From the NCBI GenBank assembly GCA_001778455.1, contig MFGX01000011.1:1-6543 (forward strand): 6,543 nt of DNA. The letters are read 5' to 3'. Position 1 is the first letter of the stretch. Each line of letters begins with the position of its first letter. Shown piece after piece: positions 1 to 4,870 of this stretch. The notes under the pieces were generated by a model. The model saw only the letters and a list, made by a program, of their open reading frames with translations, made no database searches and was not told the origin of the DNA. Both the position numbers and the translations under genes were made by a program. Origin of the DNA: Candidatus Fraserbacteria bacterium RBG_16_55_9 (GTDB lineage Bacteria; Bipolaricaulota; Bipolaricaulia; RBG-16-55-9).

Positions 1-73
1 CCTATGCCTCGTTGAGTTCAGTTTCCACCTTGATCGTTAAAGAAGCGCCAAATAGCGATGATCCTCCAGGCAC

Positions 74-85
74 AAGAGATCTCTT
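74..85. repeat. 12-bp perfect palindrome upstream of the pyrG promoter
   Basis: AAGAGATCTCTT is a perfect 12-base palindrome 29 bases upstream of the proposed -35 box of pyrG, in a stretch rich in AGAG/CTCT. It could be a regulator binding site, but only one copy is seen and it matches no operator I recognise. The surrounding bases 1-167 contain no convincing complete gene. Two reading frames from the left edge stop early (TGA at 13-15, TAA at 38-40), and either could be the tail of an upstream gene; the sequence does not say which. Confidence 0.25.
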
Positions 86-114
86 AAGCAGAGAGCGACA
101 AGAGAAGCCTGTCC

Positions 115-143
115 TTGCAGGGCCAATTCCACAGGACTATAAT
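115..143 (+). promoter_or_regulatory. Candidate sigma-70-type promoter for pyrG
   Basis: A perfect -10 box TATAAT lies at 138-143. A partial -35 box TTGCAG (3 of 6 consensus) lies at 115-120, with the ideal 17-base spacer. Transcription would start near 150, giving a leader of about 18 bases before the ATG at 168. A weak purine-rich ribosome site (AAGAGG, 151-156) sits about 11 bases before that ATG. The promoter lies downstream of an alternative in-frame TTG at 12, so it argues for the ATG at 168 as the true pyrG start. Confidence 0.5.
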
Positions 144-167
144 ACCCCTGAAGAGGCAGAGAATCCC

Positions 168-1781
168 ATGACCAAATTCTTATTTGTTACGGGAGGCGTG
201 CTTTCAGGGTTAGGAAAGGGCGTAAGCTCTGCTTCTATTGGGCTTCTCCTCAAGGCCCGAGGCATCAAAGTCACTGCCATCAAGATTGATCCCTATCTGA
301 ACTGCGATGCGGGCACGATGAACCCCTACCAGCACGGCGAAGTGTTCGTGCTGGAAGACGGAGGCGAAGTGGACATGGACCTCGGTAGCTACGAGCGCTT
401 TCTCGATGTGAACCTCACCAGCGATCACAACATTACGACAGGGAAAGTCTATAAGCGCGTGATCGAGAGAGAGCGCCGAGGGGAGTACCTGGGACAGACG
501 GTTCAGATCATCCCGCACATCACGGACGAAATCAAGAGCTCCATCCGGCGCGTGGCCGAGAAGAGCGGTGCCGATGTGATGATCGTCGAACTCGGAGGCA
601 CAGTGGGTGACATCGAGAGCATGCCCTTCCTCGAAGCCGCTCGCCAGATGCACCAGGAACTGGGCCACGAAAACACCGTCTTCATCCACACCACCCTGGT
701 TCCTATGGTGATCACCGTTGGAGAGCAGAAGACGAAACCCACCCAGCACTCCGTGAAAGAGCTGCGCGCCATCGGTATCCAGCCCGATGTCATCGTGGGG
801 CGAAGCGATGAGCCCCTCAAGGATGGAATCAAACGCAAGATCGCACTCTTCTGCGATGTGCCGCTGGAGGCCGTCATCAGCGCGCCCGACGTAGATCTCA
901 TCTATCAAGTGCCTCTGGTCTTTGAAGAGCAAGGTCTGACAGATTATCTCTTGAATCGCCTGAAGCTGCGCATACCTCAGCAGGATCTCAACGAGTGGAA
1001 GATGTTTCTTAAAAACGCGCTCCATCCTGAATCTCGCATCACCGTGGCCCTGGTAGGCAAGTACACAGACCTGAAGGACAGCTACGTAAGTTATGCCGAG
1101 GCTCTCACGCACGCGGCTGCCAGCCTGCGCGCCCGCGTAGACATCCAGTGGATCGAGGCGGACTTCTATCGGGATGAATTACTCGAAGGTGTTGACGGTC
1201 TGATCGTCCCCGTTGGCTTCGGTCACCGAGGCGCGGAAGGGAAAGTACAAGCGATTCAGTATGCCCGAACTCACAGTCTGCCGTTTCTGGGCATCTGTTA
1301 TGGGTTTCAGCTATCCGTCGTCGAATTCTGCCGGCATGTGCTTGGGCTAAAAGGAGCCAACAGCACGGAGTTCGAAGAGCAGCCGGCCCATCCGGTGATC
1401 TGCCTCATGCCCGAGCAAGCCACGATGCAGGAGAAGGGGGCCACCATGCGACTCGGAGCCCAGCCCGTGATGATTGAGCGTGGCACATTGGCCCACCGGC
1501 TCTACGGGGCAACGGAGATCTCTGAGCGCCATCGCCACCGCTACGAAGTGAACCCAGAATACATCAAGCAGATCGAAGAGGCAGGATTCGTCTTCTCCGG
1601 AAAATCTCCCGATGGAAGGCGCATGGAGATCGGAGAAATCCCAGACCATCCTTTCTTTATCGCTTCTCAGTTTCACCCGGAGTTCAAGTCTCACCCTACG
1701 AAGCCGCGACCTCTCTTCGTAGGACTGGTTCAGGCATGCCTCGCCCAAGCACACAGCGACGCGACTTCGCGCTCCTCTTAG
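168..1781 (+). CDS. pyrG: CTP synthase (glutamine-hydrolysing)
   Basis: CTP synthase makes CTP from UTP, ATP and glutamine in the cytoplasm, the last step of pyrimidine nucleotide synthesis. The product is 537 residues (E. coli: 545). The N-terminal synthetase domain (about 1-265) has the P-loop GGVLSGLGKG at 9-18, then DPYLN at 41-45, QHGEV at 55-59, GGTVGDIES at 143-151 and a KTKPTQHSVKELR segment. The glutaminase (class I amidotransferase) domain runs from about 290. Its catalytic triad is visible: nucleophile Cys377 in GICYGFQ, with His503 and Glu505 in FHPEF. RLGAQ and ERHRHRYEVN are also present. Two positions are unusual: the usual PGGFG loop reads PVGFG (Val349), and GICLGMQ reads GICYGFQ. 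The start is the ATG at 168 because the family begins at this MTKFLFVTGG; a TTG at 12 would add 52 residues with no counterpart that span the promoter. The 3' end overlaps lptC by 46 bases. Family assignment is certain. Confidence 0.97.
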   Translation: MTKFLFVTGGVLSGLGKGVSSASIGLLLKARGIKVTAIKIDPYLNCDAGTMNPYQHGEVFVLEDGGEVDMDLGSYERFLDVNLTSDHNITTGKVYKRVIERERRGEYLGQTVQIIPHITDEIKSSIRRVAEKSGADVMIVELGGTVGDIESMPFLEAARQMHQELGHENTVFIHTTLVPMVITVGEQKTKPTQHSVKELRAIGIQPDVIVGRSDEPLKDGIKRKIALFCDVPLEAVISAPDVDLIYQVPLVFEEQGLTDYLLNRLKLRIPQQDLNEWKMFLKNALHPESRITVALVGKYTDLKDSYVSYAEALTHAAASLRARVDIQWIEADFYRDELLEGVDGLIVPVGFGHRGAEGKVQAIQYARTHSLPFLGICYGFQLSVVEFCRHVLGLKGANSTEFEEQPAHPVICLMPEQATMQEKGATMRLGAQPVMIERGTLAHRLYGATEISERHRHRYEVNPEYIKQIEEAGFVFSGKSPDGRRMEIGEIPDHPFFIASQFHPEFKSHPTKPRPLFVGLVQACLAQAHSDATSRSS

Positions 1782-2302
1782 CGGCATTCTCATGTGCCGC
1801 CGTTTTCAGTCTGACTTCCTGCAGTAGATCCATCCAGAGTGAGCAACCGTCTCAAGAGACACCCCAGATCGAGCTTGAAGAGAATGAACTCACCCACTAC
1901 AACGAAGATGGAAAGGCTGCGTGGGTGCTCCACGCGCACTCCGTTGAATATTTCGAAGAGAGCCAGGAGACACAGGCAAACGAGGTCGAAGTGCACTTCC
2001 TCGATCAAGATGGAGGAGAAGCGTTGATTGTCCAAGCTGACAGCCTCACCTTCTATCACCGTTCCGGGGATCTACAGTTTAGCGGGAACTTGCATGCGCA
2101 TGACCCCGAGGGACTGCAGTTTTCGACAGACGAAGCGTACTGGGAGGAGAAGACCCATACACTCCGAAGCGATTCTCCAGTCCATGTCGAGCGCGAAGAT
2201 CTGACATTGACAGGACAGGGTTTCGAGTATCGAGCCGACGAGGGGACATTGACGATCAAAGACGCACATTTGCAGTTTAACCTGAAAGAACCGTCGCCAT
2301 GA
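1736..2302 (+). CDS. lptC: LptC-like LPS-export periplasmic protein, predicted lipoprotein
   Basis: The product is 188 residues and is probably the LptC component that receives LPS from the LptB2FG transporter and passes it to the periplasmic LptA bridge. The N-terminus has basic residues (Arg8-Arg9), a hydrophobic stretch (11-26) and a lipobox Leu-Thr-Ser-Cys ending at Cys29, so it looks like a lipoprotein signal. The Arg-Arg-Asp-Phe segment is also faintly Tat-like. A charged linker (about 30-45) leads to a beta-rich region (about 45-185) with the repeating pattern of the LptC/OstA fold, including a SDSPVHVE stretch near 145-152 and GQGFEY further on. Enterobacterial LptC instead keeps an uncleaved membrane helix. 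ATG 1736 is the only plausible start: no other usable codon precedes the signal peptide, even though it lies 46 bases inside pyrG. A weak AGGA lies 11 bases upstream. The stop overlaps the lptB start as ATGA. The family call rests on weak similarity plus the lptB neighbour. Confidence 0.8.
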   Translation: MPRPSTQRRDFALLLAAFSCAAVFSLTSCSRSIQSEQPSQETPQIELEENELTHYNEDGKAAWVLHAHSVEYFEESQETQANEVEVHFLDQDGGEALIVQADSLTFYHRSGDLQFSGNLHAHDPEGLQFSTDEAYWEEKTHTLRSDSPVHVEREDLTLTGQGFEYRADEGTLTIKDAHLQFNLKEPSP

Positions 2303-3018
2303 GATTAGCTGCAGAAACCCTCATTAAGCGCTTCGGTCGCCAGCCCATCGTGGATGGGGTCTCTCTCGGGGTCGAGAGCGGACACGTCGTGGGGCTCTTG
2401 GGACCCAACGGCGCGGGCAAGACAACCACGTTTCATCTGATCGTCGGTCTGGCCGCTCCCGATGCTGGCCGAATCACCCTCGATGGGGAAGAGATCACCC
2501 GCGAGTCGTTCCATTCGGAGGCCCGGCGGGGGATCAACTACCTTCCCCAAGAACCGTCGGTCTTTCGCAAGCTTTCCGTCTTAGAGAATCTATTACTGGT
2601 CTTGGAGAGACAGAACGGGAGCAGAGTCGATCGACGGAACCGTGCCGAGGAGCTTCTGATAAAATTAAACATCTCCCAGCTCGCTTCGCAGAGGGCAGAC
2701 ACGCTCTCAGCGGGTGAGCGCCGTCGGGTGGAGATCGCGCGAGCGCTCGCCTCAACTCCCCGCTTCTTGCTGCTCGATGAGCCGTTTACGGGTATTGATC
2801 CCCTCTCCGTCGAGGGGCTGCAAGAGATCATTTTCCAGTTGAAAGCCGAAGGGATCGGCATCATCGTAACAGATCACAACGTGCGCGAGACGTTGAGAGT
2901 GACAGATTACGTCTATCTCTTGCAAGGAGGTCGGATCTTCTTGGAGGGGCTGCCCAGAGAGATTGAGGAAAATCCGCTGGCGAAAAAATTCTACTTGGGC
3001 GAGCGATTTCAACTCTAG
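2299..3018 (+). CDS. lptB: LPS export ABC transporter ATP-binding protein
   Basis: LptB is the cytoplasmic ATPase that, as a dimer with LptF and LptG in the inner membrane, drives LPS extraction toward the outer membrane. The 239 residues match the usual length (E. coli: 241). All ABC motifs are present in order: Walker A GPNGAGKT at 35-42, Q-loop Gln84 in LPQEPSVF, signature LSAGERRRVEIARAL starting at 136, Walker B LLLDEP with Asp160 and catalytic Glu161, and switch His193 in VTDHNVRET. The ERRRVEIARAL stretch and the YLGERF tail are typical of LptB rather than of amino-acid importers such as LivF. The signature has Ala where LptB usually has Gly (LSGGE). It starts inside the lptC stop (ATGA), which suggests translational coupling. 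LptF, LptG and LptA are not in the window. Confidence 0.95.
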   Translation: MRLAAETLIKRFGRQPIVDGVSLGVESGHVVGLLGPNGAGKTTTFHLIVGLAAPDAGRITLDGEEITRESFHSEARRGINYLPQEPSVFRKLSVLENLLLVLERQNGSRVDRRNRAEELLIKLNISQLASQRADTLSAGERRRVEIARALASTPRFLLLDEPFTGIDPLSVEGLQEIIFQLKAEGIGIIVTDHNVRETLRVTDYVYLLQGGRIFLEGLPREIEENPLAKKFYLGERFQL

Positions 3019-3051
3019 ACTTTCTCTGCTTCTTCATAAGATCGGTAGGGG

Positions 3052-3951
3052 TTATGAGGCGGAGGGTGTGCTTGCAGGTTCATGCCCCGACTTGCGCTCT
3101 TGCTGGTAGAGCTTCCTTCTGAACATAAACCATGCGAAGGCCAAGAAGATCAGGACACTGATGACTTGAGCGATACGTAGTGATTGAAGGAATGTGACGC
3201 CTCCCGTAACGCAGCTATCGCCTCCCAAAAGACAGAGTGCATCCCCTCGGAAGAACTCCACAAGGAAACGCAGCGCAGAATACAAGATGGCGTAGAGCGA
3301 GATCAAGAACCCGACTTTGAAGGGCTTTGTGCGTAGCCACCACAACGCTCCAAAAATGATCAAATCGCCGAACATTTCATAGAGCATGGTGGGGTGGATG
3401 TGCAGCTCAGGATATTGCTGTCCGGCAGGTGATCCGCTCGGGAAGATGATTCCAAAGGGTCCATCTGTCGGCGTGCCGAAGGCATCTCCATTCATGAAGT
3501 TGCCGAACCGCCCCAGCGCTTGTCCTAGGACGACAGCAGGTGCAATCAAGTCGGCGAACTGCCAGAAGGAGAGCTTCACACCGCGGAAGGGTCCCTTCCA
3601 GGAAGTGACCAACGTAAAGAGGTTCATGCCGCGACTGAATAAAAAGAGCGCCAGCGCTCCGCCGATCAGACCGCCGTGAATGGCGAGGCCGCCTTGCCAG
3701 ATCTGATAAATCTCGGACAGATGCTGAGAATAGTGATCCCAGCGGAATGCAACGTAATAGAGTCGCGCAAAGATGATGGCAATGGGGATCGTGAGCAGTA
3801 CAAAATCCAAAAGGTCATCGATAGTCAAGTGCAAATTGCGTCGTTTGACTTCGCGGTTGGCAAGGATGATACCCACGATGATGGCGACCACGTACATCAG
3901 ACCGTACCAACGGATGGACCACGGCCCGATATTGACAATCACAGGGCTCAT
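3052..3951 (-). CDS. lgt: Phosphatidylglycerol-prolipoprotein diacylglyceryl transferase
   Basis: Lgt is an integral inner-membrane enzyme that transfers diacylglycerol from phosphatidylglycerol to the lipobox cysteine of prolipoproteins, the first step of lipoprotein maturation. The product is 299 residues (E. coli: 291) with about seven hydrophobic segments. Diagnostic motifs are IRWYGLMY (13-20), HGGLIGG with His92, the Lgt signature GRFGNFMNGDAFG (147-159) with essential Arg148, HPTMLYE (186-192), and Arg228 before VEFFRGD, which corresponds to the second essential arginine. Relative to remembered E. coli and Bacillus proteins there are two loop insertions: about 14 residues near 107-126 (predicted cytoplasmic) and about 12 near 240-251 containing Cys240 and Cys247 (predicted extracytoplasmic). 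The ATG at 3951 is chosen over a TTG at 3999 because the TTG would lie inside the spacer of the gene's own promoter. The gene is transcribed toward lptB with a 33-base gap. Confidence 0.96.
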   Translation of the reverse strand: MSPVIVNIGPWSIRWYGLMYVVAIIVGIILANREVKRRNLHLTIDDLLDFVLLTIPIAIIFARLYYVAFRWDHYSQHLSEIYQIWQGGLAIHGGLIGGALALFLFSRGMNLFTLVTSWKGPFRGVKLSFWQFADLIAPAVVLGQALGRFGNFMNGDAFGTPTDGPFGIIFPSGSPAGQQYPELHIHPTMLYEMFGDLIIFGALWWLRTKPFKVGFLISLYAILYSALRFLVEFFRGDALCLLGGDSCVTGGVTFLQSLRIAQVISVLIFLAFAWFMFRRKLYQQERKSGHEPASTPSAS

Positions 3952-3964
3952 ACGTTTAGGTTTG

Positions 3965-3972
3965 TCCTCCTT
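3965..3972 (-). promoter_or_regulatory. Ribosome binding site for lgt
   Basis: The minus strand reads AAGGAGGA, a near-perfect Shine-Dalgarno sequence. The distance from GGAGG to the ATG at 3951 is about 14 bases, longer than the usual 5-9. No other start codon in this frame lies between them. It supports the ATG at 3951, with the spacing the only weak point. Confidence 0.55.
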
Positions 3973-3981
3973 GATACAGGC

Positions 3982-4010
3982 ATTGTAGACGATGTTCAAG
4001 AGCGGGTCAA
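3982..4010 (-). promoter_or_regulatory. Strong sigma-70-type promoter for lgt
   Basis: On the minus strand, TTGACC (5 of 6 consensus, 4010-4005) and TACAAT (5 of 6, 3987-3982) are separated by exactly 17 bases. Transcription would start around 3975, just before the AAGGAGG ribosome site, giving a leader of about 25 bases. The promoter lies in the 96-base gap between the dipeptidase stop and the lgt start. lgt can therefore be expressed independently of the upstream gene. Confidence 0.65.
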
Positions 4011-4047
4011 ACGTGAATACGATTGCTACAGGGTTCCTATCCAGGGG

Positions 4048-4773
4048 TCATTCGCTCTTACTCGGGCGACTGAGGAACTGAAGAATCTCCTCCGTCGGCT
4101 CAGCCATGCCATAAATAGCTGTCTTCCTCCTCGCGCGCCAGGCCCAGCAGCTGTCGCCGTAGGACCAGTGCCACCACTCTCCCGCATAGTTTGTGAATCC
4201 AGCCTTCGTCATCAAATCAATGAGCAGTTTCCTATTCCCTCTGGCTTTCTCTGAAAGCTTCGGATCATAGGTTGCAGCTACAGGGCGCATCTTCTCTCGC
4301 TCCTTCCCGTAGGGCGAGGTCATATCCAGCTCTTTTCCCTTCGGGCCCACAAGCGTGACATCCACCGCGCCACCCGTGCAGTGCCCCGGAGGCGTCTTGG
4401 CATCGGGCGGATGCACAAAACGATTCGTCTGGCGCCTCAAGATGTTCTCTGGCCACTTAGGATGATCTTTCTTAAAGCCCTGGTAGACGTCGTTATAGAT
4501 GAAACGCTGATACTCAGGCGTGCGATACGTACTCCAAATGAGAAGCGTGTGCCCTTTGGGAAGAAGCTTCTGCGCCCGGTTGAGCATCACCGCGATGGTC
4601 TTACGGACATAAAAGAGCCGAGGCCTGCCCATCCGATCTGTCTCTTTGCTTAAGAGCAGGCCTGGGCAACGTGCTCTGACACTTACTAAAGGCTCGCCGC
4701 ATTCGACAATTTTGATCTTATCTACCTCGCGGATGGGCTCGATGATCGACAGTCTTTGAACCCGTACAGCCAT
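4048..4773 (-). CDS. VanX/DdpX-like D-alanyl-D-alanine dipeptidase (peptidase M15D)
   Basis: This is a zinc metallopeptidase of the D-Ala-D-Ala dipeptidase family, which hydrolyses the free dipeptide D-Ala-D-Ala. The 241 residues show the family's active site: Arg84 in STYRTPEYQ (matching the transition-state arginine of VanX), zinc ligands His131 and Asp138 in HCTGGAVD (the seven-residue spacing of VanX), and GEWWHW with catalytic base Glu199 and third ligand His202. VanX has about 202 residues; the extra length here is mainly N-terminal (about 1-50) and around 100-125. No signal peptide is visible, so it is probably cytoplasmic. Candidate roles are peptidoglycan turnover or recycling of D-Ala-D-Ala. 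True VanX resistance is unlikely: no vanH, vanA or vanRS neighbours are seen. The next in-frame ATG (4632) would remove the N-terminal part, so 4773 is preferred, although it has no Shine-Dalgarno sequence. lgt lies downstream on the same strand and mutS is divergent. Confidence 0.85.
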   Translation of the reverse strand: MAVRVQRLSIIEPIREVDKIKIVECGEPLVSVRARCPGLLLSKETDRMGRPRLFYVRKTIAVMLNRAQKLLPKGHTLLIWSTYRTPEYQRFIYNDVYQGFKKDHPKWPENILRRQTNRFVHPPDAKTPPGHCTGGAVDVTLVGPKGKELDMTSPYGKEREKMRPVAATYDPKLSEKARGNRKLLIDLMTKAGFTNYAGEWWHWSYGDSCWAWRARRKTAIYGMAEPTEEILQFLSRPSKSE

Positions 4774-4781
4774 AGGTTGTA

Positions 4782-4810
4782 GATGTAGCAGATATGAGAC
4801 TTCTTTTCAA
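4782..4810 (-). promoter_or_regulatory. Candidate promoter for the dipeptidase gene, near-leaderless
   Basis: The minus strand carries TTGAAA (5 of 6 to the -35 consensus, 4810-4805), a 17-base spacer and TACATC (3 of 6, 4787-4782). The -10 box ends only 8 bases before the ATG at 4773, so the transcript would have almost no leader. That matches the lack of any visible ribosome binding site. The -10 match is weak, so this is tentative. Confidence 0.35.
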
Positions 4811-4815
4811 ACGTC

Positions 4816-4845
4816 TTGCTTTGAGCGCGCCTCTCTCGTTAGCAT
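4816..4845 (+). promoter_or_regulatory. Weak candidate promoter for mutS
   Basis: TTGCTT (4816-4821) and TAGCAT (4840-4845) are separated by 18 bases in the 97-base divergent gap, upstream of mutS. Only 3 and 4 of 6 positions match consensus. It does not overlap the dipeptidase promoter, which lies immediately to its left on the other strand. A G-run (4861-4865) five bases before the mutS ATG is a poor but possible ribosome site. Confidence 0.2.
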
Positions 4846-4870
4846 GTGAAGTGCTTCCGTGGGGGTTACG

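Noticed and set aside
12..167. N-terminal 52-residue extension of CTP synthase from a TTG start
   Set aside because: The extension has no counterpart in the family and reads as low-complexity charged sequence. It spans a good promoter, and the canonical protein begins at the ATG at 168.
210..1112. Long open frame on the minus strand opposite pyrG (300 codons)
   Set aside because: It lies entirely within the certain pyrG gene and shows no recognisable domain. Its residue pattern is the antisense of pyrG codons.
2299..3018. Branched-chain amino acid importer ATPase (LivF/LivG) as an alternative for lptB
   Set aside because: The ERRRVEIARAL signature, the YLGERF tail and overlap with an lptC-like gene favour LptB.
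3032..3059. Inverted repeat CTTCATAA / TTATGAGG between lptB and lgt as a bidirectional terminator
   Set aside because: The stem is AT-rich with one wobble pair and a 12-base loop, and no T-run follows on either strand. Half of it lies in the lgt coding end. Termination in this 33-base convergent gap remains unexplained.
3676..4254. Plus-strand open frame of 192 codons across the lgt start and the dipeptidase end
   Set aside because: It is antisense to two well-supported genes and the lgt promoter, with no recognisable product.
4048..4773. Vancomycin resistance gene vanX
   Set aside because: The catalytic residues match the family, but there are no vanH, vanA, vanR or vanS neighbours and the flanks are housekeeping genes, so a resistance label is not justified.
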